Positions 54,333 to 63,767 of a DNA stretch of 64,000 nt are shown here, piece by piece. A model generated the notes under the pieces. That model saw only the letters and a program-made list of their open reading frames with translations, searched no databases and was not told where the DNA came from. The first letter of the stretch is position 1; every line of letters begins with the position of its first letter. The DNA is from Maribellus comscasis. Lineage in GTDB: Bacteria; Bacteroidota; Bacteroidia; Bacteroidales; Prolixibacteraceae. The DNA is taken from assembly GCF_009762775.1 (NCBI RefSeq), contig NZ_CP046401.1, positions 2,666,001 to 2,730,000 of the forward strand, given 5' to 3'. Position numbers and translations under genes: made by a program.

Positions 54333-57300
54333 ATGTTTTGGGATAGATTTTTACGAAGTTTTTTATCTGCGATTTTATTTTGTACTTTTTTTTCAAATAT
54401 CGAACAACTTTATGCTGTTCCGGTTGAACAATTGCCTCAACTACAGGATACGATTAAAACGGATAGTACCGCGCAACTCCCTTTTCCATTCGAGGATCAA
54501 CCTGCTTTTGGGCAAACGGGGCGCGACTCTTCAAAACTTTACCTGAATAAGCCAAAAAATTTAAGGTACGAAGTTGAGTACGACCCGATTAGTGGCAAAT
54601 ATGTTTTCTATGAAAAAATTGGTGATTTGAATTACCGCTTACCACAAGCTTTATCGTTTGATGATTATATTGACTATGATTTTGAAAAGTCGATAAACGA
54701 TTACTGGAAACAACGCCGCCAGGTGAAAGATATGGAATCAGAAAGTGGTCTTATTCCCAAACTTACCATCGGGGGAGAGGCTTTTAACCGCGTTTTTGGA
54801 GGAAATACCGTAAACATCCAACCTCAGGGATATGTAGAAGTGAGTCTTGGTTATCAGATGAATACGACCGAAAATCCATCTATTCCTGAAAGAAACAGAA
54901 AAGTTCCAACCTTCGATTTTGATGAAAAAATTCAAATGAGCGTAACCGGTCAAATTGGAACGAAAATGAATATGCGTGTAAACTATAACACGGAATCAAC
55001 TTTTGATTATGAAAATAAAATGAAGTTGGAATATGCCGGTGACGAGGACGAAATTTTAAAAAGTGTTGAAGCCGGAAATGTGTCATTGCCTCTTGACGGA
55101 ACTTTGATCACCGGTGCATCAAATCTGTTTGGAATAAAGACTGAAATGCAGTTTGGAAAACTAAATCTAACAACCCTGTTTTCACAAAATAAAGGCGAAA
55201 CAACAACGGTTGAAACGGAAGGAGGCGCGTCCAGCACAGTCATCGAAATAAACGGTTACGACTACGATGCAAACCGGCACTTTTTCCTTTCACATTATTT
55301 TAAAGACCATTACAACGAAGCTTTACAAAATCTCCCGGTTATTCGTTCTTCCATTTCAATAAACAAAATTGAAGTTTGGGTATTAAACCGATCAAACAGC
55401 ACAAGCGATGTAAGAAACATAGTGGCTTTTCAGGATTTGGGAGAACATAAAGAAAACATTCACAATACCGTTTCCGAATTTTCGGCAAATCCGGGTCTGG
55501 TTTATCCTGAAAATGTGGTCCCTTTTAACGGGGCAAACAAAATGTATAATACTTTAATTTCTGCATACAGCAGCATTCGTGATGTTGAAAATGTAACCTC
55601 CACCCTTTCTTCTATTGATAATAATTTTGTGGGAGGGCGCGATTTTGTTAAAGTCGAGCAGGCAAGGATGCTTTCATCTTCTGAGTATTCTGTAAATGAA
55701 AAATTGGGATACATTTCATTAAACTCATCGATAGGCTCAGGCGAAATTCTGGCTGTAGCCTACAGCTATACGGTTAACGGAATAACTTACCAGGTTGGTG
55801 AATTTTCAACCGATGGGATTGATGCCCCCCAAACTCTGATAGTAAAGCTGTTGAAAGGCACAAAATTTTCACCTTCTACTCCTACATGGACTTTGATGAT
55901 GAAAAATATTTACAATCTGAATGCCTCATCACTGTCAGAAGAAAACTTTACCTTAAATGTTAAATACCTGAATGATTCAACGGGCAATTACATCAACTAT
56001 ATTCCTGAAGGAAATATAAAAGGAAATCTTCTGCTTCGGGTTATGAACCTGGATAAACTCGACAGCCAACAGGATCCGAATCCCGACGGATTTTTCGACT
56101 TCATTGACGGAGTAACAGTAAATTCTGAAACCGGGCGGATTATTTTTCCCGTTCTCGAACCTTTTGGAAGTCACCTTGCCGATTCATTAAAAAATAAATC
56201 ATTAATAGAAAAGTACTGTTATCAATCGCTTTACGATTCAACCAAAACTTACGCAAAACAGGATGCCGAACACAACAAATTTTTATTAACCGGAAGTTTT
56301 GAGGGGGCATCAACGTCAACAATATCGCTTGGCGGCATAAATATTACCGAAGGCTCGGTCACAGTAACCGCCGGGGGAATCGAACTAACAGAAAATATTG
56401 ACTACACAGTTGACTATACTCTTGGGGCGGTAACCATTATTAATTCCGGACTTTTGGAATCGGGGACTGCAATAACTGTTTCCTCTGAAAGTGAAGAATT
56501 ATATTCTTCCCAGAGAAAAACACTGTTGGGAACCCATGCCAATTATGCGTTCTCCGACAATTTTAATTTAGGGGCTACCTTACTTCACATGCAGGAAAAA
56601 CCATTAACATCAAAAGTAGATTACGGCGAAGATCCTATTTCGAATACCATATTTGGTTTTGATACGAGGTATGCCACCGAAGCTCCTATTTTGACAAAAA
56701 TTATTGATAAACTATTGCCCTTTCAAAGTACAAACTCTCTTTCTTCTATAAATTTTGAAGGAGAGTATGCACAGTTAATTCCGGGACATTCAAGTGTAAT
56801 TGGTACGAGTGGAAATGTTTATATCGATGATTTTGAAGGAACCTCTATCTCTATTAGTATGAAAACCAGAAAATCATGGGTACTTGCAAGCACGCCACAA
56901 CAGCAACTTATTCTCCCGGAAGGAGACCTGACGAATTCGCTTGAGTATGGTTACAACCGGGCAAAACTCGCCTGGTACAACATCGATGCGCTTTTCCTCC
57001 GCAACAACACGCTCACCCCGGCTCATATAAAAACAAACCCAACAATGCAATCCAACCATTATGTAAGAGAAATTTACGAGAAGGAGGTTTACCCAGACAA
57101 AGAAACAGATGTAGGGGAAACAAGTTACCTGACTACGCTGGATCTTGCATACTATCCTTCGGAAAGGGGGCCATACAATTATGACACAAACCCCACTTCA
57201 TTTTCTTCCGGTATAAATTCCGACGGAACCTTAGCAAAACCGGAAACGCGCTGGGGAGGAGTTATGCGGGAAGTTTCAACCACCGACTTTGAGGCGGCAA

Positions 57301-60300
57301 ATATAGAATCGATTGAATTTTGGCTCCTCGATCCTTTTATTTATGATACTTTGGGAACCATGGAAGGAGGTGATTTGTATTTTAACCTTGGCGAAATATC
57401 CGAAGATATTTTAAAAGACTCCAGAAAAGCATTTGAAAATGGGCTACCTACTACGGGGGAAGTTGTTGATGTAGATACAACCACATGGGGAAGGGTTTCT
57501 GCTCTTCAGTCGTATGTTAATTCTTTTGAAAACAGTACGATTGCGAGAACTTACCAGGATATTGGGCTGGATGGATTGAACGATGAAGACGAAAATACCT
57601 TTTTTAACGACTATTTAAATAAACTCAGTTCTATCGTCGATCCTGATGCCTATTCACTGGCGGAAGAAGATCCTTCTTCGGACAATTTCCATTATTTCAG
57701 AGGTTCTGATTATGACGCCGACAAAGTAAGCATACTTGAAAGATACAAAAAATACAATGGCCTCGACAGAAACTCACCAACCGCCGAAATGTCTGAAGAA
57801 TCGTATACAACATCAGAATCTACCCTGCCTGACATTGAAGACATTAACGATGATAATACGCTTAATGAATATGAAGAATACTATCAGTACAAAATAAGTA
57901 TGCGCCCTGAAGATTTTGTTTTGGGAGAAAACCACATTTCAGATGTTCAGGAATCAACGGTGGAGTTAAAAAATGGTACCGTGGAAACAATTAGATGGTA
58001 CAAATTCAAAATCCCAATCTCTGAACCCGACGAAACCATCGGTTCGATAAGCGACTTTTCGTCCATTCGTTTTATGCGTATGTTTCTTTATGATTTTAAA
58101 GAACCAATATTTTTACGGTTTGCAAGTCTCGACCTGGTTCGATCCGAATGGAGAGAGTATACAAATGAACTTACAGACAATACAGGCATTTCAACAGATG
58201 CTTCTATTGAAATCACTTCTGTAAATATTGAAGAAAATGCAAACAGGGACCCCGTGAATTATGTGCTGCCTCCCGGGGTTACGAGAGAAATTGATCCGGC
58301 CAGCGCCTACCTTACAGAACTTAACGAGCAGTCGTTAATGTTGCAGGTTGACGGGCTGGAAGAAGGAGATGCAAAAGCGGTCTATAAGTCGATAAATCTG
58401 GATTTTCGCAATTATGAAAAATTAAAGATGTTTGTTCATGCAGAAGCTGTAGACGGAGAGGAACTGAACGACGATGATCTTTACTTTTTTATTCGGCTCG
58501 GAACCGACTATAACTATAACTATTATGAATATGAAATGCCTTTACTGTTAACACCTGAAGGCGAATATAACGGCAATATAACTTCTGACAGGTATATTGT
58601 CTGGCCCGATTCAAACCAGATAAATGTTCCGCTCGACTTATTTACTGAAGCCAAACAAAACCGGAACGAGGAGATGAGGACTGCCGGTTCTACCCTTTCG
58701 CTTCAGAATATTTACGAAGTAAGCCATGAAGACTGGAACGGTGACAGAAATACCGTTAAAGTAAAAGGAAGCCCCAACCTGGGTGACGTTGAGGTGATTA
58801 TGATGGGAGTACGGCACAAAGATGTAAGTACCGTTTCGCCGGGGGCAAAGTCGGTTGTAGTTTGGCTAAATGAATTGAGACTGGCAGGAATAAATGAAGA
58901 AGGGGGATGGGCAGCAAACGCCAGAACCAGTATCCGTCTGGCCGATTTGGGATCAGTCAATGTGGCCGGAAGCGCAAGCTCACAGGGTTTTGGAAGCATT
59001 GACAGTGATGTTAACAGTCGTTCAACAGATAATGTAAGAGCAATTGATATCAGTTCCTCTTTAGACCTTGGAAAATTGTTACCCGAAAAAACCAATCTGA
59101 AGATACCGATGTATTTTGGATATTCAGAAAATCGGATAACACCCAAGTATGACCCGTTAAACCCTGACATTGAACTGGAAGAGTCATTAAAAAGCTACAA
59201 TACAAAACATGCACGGGATTCCGTTTTAAATCTTTCGCAAGAGGTAGTCAAACGAAAAAGTATCAATTTTACAAATGTTAAGTTCGAGCCTAAAGCCGAT
59301 GCAACAAAAACAAGTATTATCGATCCGTCTAATTTTTCGTTTAGCTATGCATACAATGAAACGGAGAAAAAAGACGTGGAAACAGAACTTAACCTGAAAA
59401 AAACCGTAAAGGGGATGTTATCGTATAGTTATAGTACGCGTCCAAAGGCAGTTTCTCCTTTTAAGAAAATCGGATTTTTAAATAAAGGACCTTTAAAACT
59501 ACTTGGCGATTTTAGTTTTTATCCCTTACCTGCTCAAATTAATTTTAGCACAGACATCTACCGGTATTACAATGAAATCAGAACAAGAAATATAACTGAC
59601 ACAGAGATAACGGTCACTCCTTCCTATGACAAGGAATTTCTCTGGAACAGGAACCTGGATATTAAATATGATGTAACCCGCCTATTAAAAATAGATTTTT
59701 CTTCCAACAGTACCTCTAAAATAGATGAACCGGAAGGTCGTATAAACAGGCATGATGCAGATTACGAGTGGAAAAAAGATTCTATAATGCAAAATATTCT
59801 GGATTTAGGAAGGCCTACCGACTATAACCATACCATAAATGCTTCCTATACTTTGCCCCTGAGTAAACTCAAATTGTTAAATTTTATGACCGCAACCGCC
59901 AGGTACCAGGGCGGGTATTACTGGGAGGCAGGTGCCGTTACTGCCGATTCGATCGAACTCGGGAATGTTGTTCAAAATTCACAGTCAATTACTTTAACCG
60001 GGAATGCAAATCTTACAAATTTGTATAACAAAATCCCCTATTTTAATGAGGTAAATTCGAAATTTAAACGCACTGGCAAAAGCAGGTACAGCTTAAATCG
60101 CTCCTCATCCAAAGGGCGTAACCAGCAAAAGCAGGAACCAGCAGTTGGCAATCAAAAAGAGGAGAAAATCTATAGTGAGAATAGTAAGCTTACAGCCGGC
60201 AAAGGTAAAATTGTAACACATAAATTAAATACAAAAAAGGTGAAAATCAGAGTGTTGGGAGTAGAGAATAAAGCCATCCCCGGCAAAGTAAAAATTATAG

Positions 60301-61838
60301 ATGCAAATTCGATCCTTTATACTCCTTCTGCCGATGCTGATCAGGCGATGATAACCGTTAGTGGAAAACCCGGCGATGAAACTTTCTTAAAGAAAGTGCT
60401 GGATTTGAGTACCAGGGTTTTAATCGGAGTAAGAAATGTTACAGTAAACTACAGTAAGAACGGAAGTACAATATTGCCTGGTTATTTGCCGGAGCCGTCA
60501 TTATTTGGAGCAGGCAAATACACTCCCGATCGACAAATGTTTAGTGAAACCTATTCAAATGGGTTTGCTCCGGGAATGCCATTTTTATTGGGCTGGCAGA
60601 ACGAGAATTTTGCCCGCGATGCAGCAAACAACGGATGGATAACAACCGACTCAACTTTAAATTCGCCATTTCAGATGAACCGTTCCGAACGTATAACCAT
60701 GCGTTCAACAATTGAACCACTCCCGGATCTTAGAATAACTTTATCAGCCAATCGTTCATACACCAACAATTTTTATGAATATTACTATTATAATCCCTCA
60801 TCAAGAGATTTCCAGATGAACAGTCATATTGAGAGTGGAACATTTTCGATGTCAGTGATGACTCTGGGCACAGCATTTTCCAAAATAGGAAGTAATTCAG
60901 TTGTAGAATCGGAAGCATTTGAAAAATTTAAAGACTACAGATTAACCATCGCAAGGCGCTTAGCCACACAAAGAAGTACCAATCCTGAGTATAACTATGA
61001 TCCTTCTTCGCTTGATGAAAATGGATTCCCCGATGGTTTTGGAGCCACTTCTGTCGATGTGCTTGTCCCTGCATTTCTGGCTGCTTACCAGGATAAAAGT
61101 CCGTATACGGTTTCTTTAGGTATGTTTCCTTCCTTAAAATACATTCGTCCCAACTGGACAGTCCAGTATGAAGGGATGGTCTCAAAAATTCCGGCACTGA
61201 ATAAAATCATGAAATCGATGAACTTCACTCACTCTTATTCTTCAACATATAGTGTAGGCTCGTACACCTCCAATCTGAATTATTTTGAGCAGGAAGACGG
61301 ATTTAGTTATGTGCGCGATTTGGCCAATAACCTGGTTCCCGTCTATGATGTAAATTCTGTAAGTATAAAAGAAGTCCTTAGTCCGTTAATTAATTTGAGT
61401 GTAATATGGAACAATGACCTCACAACAAATTCCGAAATTAGTCGCAGCCGAAGTGTCAGTCTCTCATTTTCCAATAACCAGCTAACCGAAGTTCAAAGCA
61501 GCCAGTATTCGTTTAATGTCGGTTACCGTTTCGAAAACATGGATATGATTATAAAGACCAAAAAGAATCAGAAATTGTATTCAAACGATTTAAATGTTAC
61601 GGCAGGCTTCTCGTTAACAAAAAATAAAACCACTCTCCGTAAACTCGATGAGCCCGACCAGCTCACAGCCGGGCAAAGTATGTTGTCTCTGGAAACGACA
61701 GCCGATTACCGACTCAGTGATAAATTTCAGGTTCGCCTCTATTTCGATAAGGTTATAAATGATCCGTATACTTCATCTTCCTATAAAACTTCAACAACAA
61801 ATATTGGTGTTTCTTTTAAATTTACATTGACGCAATAA
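54333..61838 (+). CDS. sprA: T9SS translocon SprA paralogue (second, tandem copy)
   Basis: 2501 aa, collinear with the first copy over the whole length. Shared blocks include L-P-F-P-F-[KE]-D-Q-P-A-F-G-Q-T, Y-E-V-E-Y-D-P-I-S-G-K-Y-V-F-Y-E, Y-I-D-D-F-E-G, K-G-S-P-N-L-G and the terminal F-T-L-T-Q. Signal peptide about 8-27 (F-L-S-A-I-L-F-C-T-F-F-S) is unrelated to that of copy 1. Divergence is greatest in stretches around 280-400 and in the Ser/Gln-rich segment near 1940; the end of the barrel is well kept. The reading frame is intact throughout, so it is not a pseudogene. A 198-bp gap from copy 1 allows a separate promoter, but no clear -7 element was found. It may handle a subset of cargo or work under other conditions (inference). 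Confidence 0.93.
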   Translation: MFWDRFLRSFLSAILFCTFFSNIEQLYAVPVEQLPQLQDTIKTDSTAQLPFPFEDQPAFGQTGRDSSKLYLNKPKNLRYEVEYDPISGKYVFYEKIGDLNYRLPQALSFDDYIDYDFEKSINDYWKQRRQVKDMESESGLIPKLTIGGEAFNRVFGGNTVNIQPQGYVEVSLGYQMNTTENPSIPERNRKVPTFDFDEKIQMSVTGQIGTKMNMRVNYNTESTFDYENKMKLEYAGDEDEILKSVEAGNVSLPLDGTLITGASNLFGIKTEMQFGKLNLTTLFSQNKGETTTVETEGGASSTVIEINGYDYDANRHFFLSHYFKDHYNEALQNLPVIRSSISINKIEVWVLNRSNSTSDVRNIVAFQDLGEHKENIHNTVSEFSANPGLVYPENVVPFNGANKMYNTLISAYSSIRDVENVTSTLSSIDNNFVGGRDFVKVEQARMLSSSEYSVNEKLGYISLNSSIGSGEILAVAYSYTVNGITYQVGEFSTDGIDAPQTLIVKLLKGTKFSPSTPTWTLMMKNIYNLNASSLSEENFTLNVKYLNDSTGNYINYIPEGNIKGNLLLRVMNLDKLDSQQDPNPDGFFDFIDGVTVNSETGRIIFPVLEPFGSHLADSLKNKSLIEKYCYQSLYDSTKTYAKQDAEHNKFLLTGSFEGASTSTISLGGINITEGSVTVTAGGIELTENIDYTVDYTLGAVTIINSGLLESGTAITVSSESEELYSSQRKTLLGTHANYAFSDNFNLGATLLHMQEKPLTSKVDYGEDPISNTIFGFDTRYATEAPILTKIIDKLLPFQSTNSLSSINFEGEYAQLIPGHSSVIGTSGNVYIDDFEGTSISISMKTRKSWVLASTPQQQLILPEGDLTNSLEYGYNRAKLAWYNIDALFLRNNTLTPAHIKTNPTMQSNHYVREIYEKEVYPDKETDVGETSYLTTLDLAYYPSERGPYNYDTNPTSFSSGINSDGTLAKPETRWGGVMREVSTTDFEAANIESIEFWLLDPFIYDTLGTMEGGDLYFNLGEISEDILKDSRKAFENGLPTTGEVVDVDTTTWGRVSALQSYVNSFENSTIARTYQDIGLDGLNDEDENTFFNDYLNKLSSIVDPDAYSLAEEDPSSDNFHYFRGSDYDADKVSILERYKKYNGLDRNSPTAEMSEESYTTSESTLPDIEDINDDNTLNEYEEYYQYKISMRPEDFVLGENHISDVQESTVELKNGTVETIRWYKFKIPISEPDETIGSISDFSSIRFMRMFLYDFKEPIFLRFASLDLVRSEWREYTNELTDNTGISTDASIEITSVNIEENANRDPVNYVLPPGVTREIDPASAYLTELNEQSLMLQVDGLEEGDAKAVYKSINLDFRNYEKLKMFVHAEAVDGEELNDDDLYFFIRLGTDYNYNYYEYEMPLLLTPEGEYNGNITSDRYIVWPDSNQINVPLDLFTEAKQNRNEEMRTAGSTLSLQNIYEVSHEDWNGDRNTVKVKGSPNLGDVEVIMMGVRHKDVSTVSPGAKSVVVWLNELRLAGINEEGGWAANARTSIRLADLGSVNVAGSASSQGFGSIDSDVNSRSTDNVRAIDISSSLDLGKLLPEKTNLKIPMYFGYSENRITPKYDPLNPDIELEESLKSYNTKHARDSVLNLSQEVVKRKSINFTNVKFEPKADATKTSIIDPSNFSFSYAYNETEKKDVETELNLKKTVKGMLSYSYSTRPKAVSPFKKIGFLNKGPLKLLGDFSFYPLPAQINFSTDIYRYYNEIRTRNITDTEITVTPSYDKEFLWNRNLDIKYDVTRLLKIDFSSNSTSKIDEPEGRINRHDADYEWKKDSIMQNILDLGRPTDYNHTINASYTLPLSKLKLLNFMTATARYQGGYYWEAGAVTADSIELGNVVQNSQSITLTGNANLTNLYNKIPYFNEVNSKFKRTGKSRYSLNRSSSKGRNQQKQEPAVGNQKEEKIYSENSKLTAGKGKIVTHKLNTKKVKIRVLGVENKAIPGKVKIIDANSILYTPSADADQAMITVSGKPGDETFLKKVLDLSTRVLIGVRNVTVNYSKNGSTILPGYLPEPSLFGAGKYTPDRQMFSETYSNGFAPGMPFLLGWQNENFARDAANNGWITTDSTLNSPFQMNRSERITMRSTIEPLPDLRITLSANRSYTNNFYEYYYYNPSSRDFQMNSHIESGTFSMSVMTLGTAFSKIGSNSVVESEAFEKFKDYRLTIARRLATQRSTNPEYNYDPSSLDENGFPDGFGATSVDVLVPAFLAAYQDKSPYTVSLGMFPSLKYIRPNWTVQYEGMVSKIPALNKIMKSMNFTHSYSSTYSVGSYTSNLNYFEQEDGFSYVRDLANNLVPVYDVNSVSIKEVLSPLINLSVIWNNDLTTNSEISRSRSVSLSFSNNQLTEVQSSQYSFNVGYRFENMDMIIKTKKNQKLYSNDLNVTAGFSLTKNKTTLRKLDEPDQLTAGQSMLSLETTADYRLSDKFQVRLYFDKVINDPYTSSSYKTSTTNIGVSFKFTLTQ

Positions 61839-61870
61839 TTGGCATTTTTTAAAATTTTTATATTAAATGG

Positions 61871-61901
61871 TTGGTTTTAAAAGAAAAATTTTATTCTTTT
61901 G
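61871..61901 (+). promoter_or_regulatory. Probable promoter of the trp operon
   Basis: TTG at 61871-61873, 20-nt spacer, TTCTTTTG at 61894-61901 (7/8 match to TAnnTTTG). The expected transcript start is near 61908, about 14 nt before the first leader ATG, the short distance expected for an attenuator leader. Confidence 0.55.
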
Positions 61902-61921
61902 AACCGAAATAAGAAAAATAA

Positions 61922-61972
61922 ATGAAAAAATTAAATACAATATGGCTTCCGTGGTGGGGTCTTCTTACGTAA
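61922..61972 (+). CDS. trp leader peptide 1 (W-L-P-W-W)
   Basis: 16 codons: M-K-K-L-N-T-I-W-L-P-W-W-G-L-L-T. Three Trp codons (61943, 61952, 61955) in so short a peptide, directly before a terminator and upstream of trpE, mark it as a translated sensor of charged tRNA-Trp. The segment 61938-61947 pairs perfectly over 10 bp with 61986-61995 (helix 1:2). A ribosome stalled at the Trp codons would open that helix and free 61974-61981 to pair with 62021-62028, which blocks the terminator at 62018. A ribosome that reaches the stop codon at 61970 would cover 61974-61981. Confidence 0.87.
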   Translation: MKKLNTIWLPWWGLLT

Positions 61973-62017
61973 GTTAGGAGTTAAGAGCCATATTGGTATT
62001 TTTAAAAATATACGAGG

Positions 62018-62047
62018 CCTGCTCCTGATAAAGAGCAGGTTTTTTAT
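62018..62047 (+). terminator. trp attenuator terminator 1
   Basis: 7-bp GC-rich stem CCTGCTC/GAGCAGG (62018-62024 with 62033-62039), 8-nt loop, followed by a T-run from 62040. Lies 45 bp after the first leader's stop codon. Confidence 0.88.
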
Positions 62048-62061
62048 TTTATATAAAAGAG

Positions 62062-62133
62062 ATGATAAAATTGATGAATAAAAATATTTGGTGGTGGCAC
62101 TGCAACTTTTTACAAAACCGTGAAGAGAAGTAA
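62062..62133 (+). CDS. trp leader peptide 2 (W-W-W-H-C)
   Basis: 23 codons from the ATG at 62062, or 19 from the in-frame ATG at 62074: M-N-K-N-I-W-W-W-H-C-N-F-L-Q-N-R-E-E-K. Three consecutive Trp codons at 62089-62097. An AAAAGAG stretch before 62062 is a possible ribosome site. Between the Trp codons and the stop, bases 62117-62123 (ACCGTGA) are the exact complement of 62170-62176 within the following terminator, so a stalled ribosome leaves an antiterminator arm free, and one finishing at 62131 hides it. Confidence 0.87.
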   Translation: MIKLMNKNIWWWHCNFLQNREEK

Positions 62134-62153
62134 TGCTATTGCCCGAAAAAAGG

Positions 62154-62192
62154 AAAACGGCTCATCGAATCACGGTGAGCCGTTTTTTTTTT
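62154..62192 (+). terminator. trp attenuator terminator 2
   Basis: 10-bp GC-rich stem (62158-62167 with 62173-62182, one G-T pair), extendable by four A-T pairs, 5-nt loop, then a run of ten T from 62183. Located 42 bp before the trpE start codon. Confidence 0.92.
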
Positions 62193-62233
62193 GGTTCAAA
62201 ATATCAATGAAATAAAATTTTAAAATATAGATA

Positions 62234-63643
62234 ATGGAAAAATTAAATTACAAACCAGTCGTTCGAAAGATACTCGCCGACACCGTAACTCCGGTTAGTA
62301 TTTATTTACGACTGCGAACACTTTACCCCAAAGCTATTCTCCTGGAAAGCTCTGATTACCATGGCAATGAAAACGCCTATTCATTTATTTGTTTTAGTCC
62401 GGTCGCCTGTTTTACGGTGAATAACGGTGAAGTTAAAAAAGAACTTCCGGGTGAAAAGACAGAAAAGTTTCAACTTTCAGCAGAAAGGATGCTGGATGAT
62501 GAGCTGGACCAATTTTTTAAAACATTTAATGTTGATTCAGACAAAATTGAACTGCCGTCAAATGGATTGTTTGGTTATATGAATTTCGATTCCATTCAAC
62601 ATTTTGAAACCATCCGGTTTTCGTCCGTAAAAAAAGAAGAATACCAGATTCCGGAAGTAAAATATTGTTTTTACAAGTACGTGGTTGCCATCGATCATCA
62701 TAAAAATGTGATTCACATGGTAGAAAATTTGTTGGAAGATGAAAAATCACAAATGGATTATATCCATCATTTGCTGGTAAACCTGAATTTTTCAACAGCT
62801 AAATTTCAACCGGTAGGTGAAGAAACTTCAAACATTACCAATGAAGAATACAAACACATGGTAACCAAAGGAAAAGAACATTGTTTTCGTGGCGATGTTT
62901 TCCAGATTGTGTTAAGTCGCCAGTTTTCGCAGGAATTTGAAGGCGACGATTTTAATGTGTACCGCTCGTTGCGCTCCATCAATCCTTCGCCTTATCTTTT
63001 TTATTTCGATTATGGCAACTACAGGATTTTTGGTTCCAGTCCCGAAGCCGAACTGCGTATAAAAGACAACAAAGCATACATTCATCCCATTGCCGGAACT
63101 TTTAAACGTACCGGGAACGATGAGCAGGACCGCGAACTGGCAGAAAAATTAAGCAAAGACCCAAAAGAAAACGCAGAACATGTGATGCTGGTTGATTTGG
63201 CACGCAACGATTTAAGCCGCAATGCCGACCATGTTGTTGTGGAAACCTATCGCGAAATTCAGTTTTACTCGCATGTTATTCATTTGGTTTCCCAGGTTTC
63301 AGGTGAAATTACTGATGATACAAACCTGATAAAAGTGTTGGGTGAAACTTTTCCGGCCGGGACGCTTTCCGGAGCGCCAAAATACAAGGCCATGGAATTG
63401 ATTGATAAATATGAAAATCAAAACCGCGGTTATTATGGCGGCTGCATTGGTTATTTGGGTTTCGACCGAACGTTAAACCATGCAATAATGATTCGTTCCT
63501 TCCTGAGTAAAAACAATAAGCTTTTCTATCAGGCCGGGGCTGGAATTGTTGCCGGTTCGCAGGAAGAGAGCGAGTTACAGGAAGTGAACAACAAACTGGC
63601 AGCGCTCAAAAAAGCAATAGAAATGGCAAAGGAAATTAATTAG
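62234..63643 (+). CDS. trpE: Anthranilate synthase component I
   Basis: 469 aa. Makes anthranilate from chorismate with the glutaminase subunit TrpG: first committed step of tryptophan synthesis. N-terminal region has L-L-E-S-S at about residues 36-40, matching the Trp-binding feedback motif of TrpE. Catalytic domain motifs: D-V-F-Q-I-V-L-S-R-Q-F, N-P-S-P-Y-L-F-Y-F-D, G-S-S-P-E, H-P-I-A-G-T-F-K-R-T-G, M-L-V-D-L-A-R-N-D-L-S-R, F-P-A-G-T-L-S-G-A-P-K and G-Y-Y-G-G-C-I-G-Y-L-G. Preceded by the tandem attenuator, followed 58 bp later by trpG. The feedback motif suggests enzyme activity is also end-product controlled. Confidence 0.97.
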   Translation: MEKLNYKPVVRKILADTVTPVSIYLRLRTLYPKAILLESSDYHGNENAYSFICFSPVACFTVNNGEVKKELPGEKTEKFQLSAERMLDDELDQFFKTFNVDSDKIELPSNGLFGYMNFDSIQHFETIRFSSVKKEEYQIPEVKYCFYKYVVAIDHHKNVIHMVENLLEDEKSQMDYIHHLLVNLNFSTAKFQPVGEETSNITNEEYKHMVTKGKEHCFRGDVFQIVLSRQFSQEFEGDDFNVYRSLRSINPSPYLFYFDYGNYRIFGSSPEAELRIKDNKAYIHPIAGTFKRTGNDEQDRELAEKLSKDPKENAEHVMLVDLARNDLSRNADHVVVETYREIQFYSHVIHLVSQVSGEITDDTNLIKVLGETFPAGTLSGAPKYKAMELIDKYENQNRGYYGGCIGYLGFDRTLNHAIMIRSFLSKNNKLFYQAGAGIVAGSQEESELQEVNNKLAALKKAIEMAKEIN

Positions 63644-63647
63644 GAAG

Positions 63648-63767
63648 CCTCCCCTAACCCCTCCTAAGGAGGGAAAAGAGAAAAGAAAAAATTTAAAAAA
63701 TATGAAAAATAATAATTCAATAAGGACAGCTTCTTCACTCCCCTCCTTTGGAGGGGCCGGGGGAGGC
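63648..63767. repeat. Inverted pair of pyrimidine-rich palindromic repeats spanning the trpG start
   Basis: Left unit 63648-63673 reads GCCTCCCC-N3-CCCCTCC-N3-GGAGGG; the right unit (63740-63767) is its reverse complement with the same block order. Each unit also folds by itself (right: CCCCTCC, TTT, GGAGGG). The 66-bp interval contains the ribosome-binding region and ATG of trpG, and the right unit is translated. Related blocks occur at 38491-38550 and 19955-19980, so this is a dispersed family. Confidence 0.82.

Larger units (their letters stand above)
61938..62192 (+). promoter_or_regulatory. Tandem transcription attenuators of the trp operon
   Basis: Two complete leader-peptide attenuators in series. 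Unit 1: helix 1:2 (61938-61947/61986-61995), antiterminator 61974-61981/62021-62028 (8 positions, two G-T pairs), terminator 62018-62024/62033-62039. Unit 2: antiterminator 62117-62123/62170-62176 (7 bp, perfect), terminator 62158-62167/62173-62182. In both units the antiterminator's 5' arm lies just after the Trp codons and next to the leader stop codon, so release at the stop codon would mask it while stalling at Trp would leave it free. Transcription must pass both to reach trpE. Confidence 0.82.
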
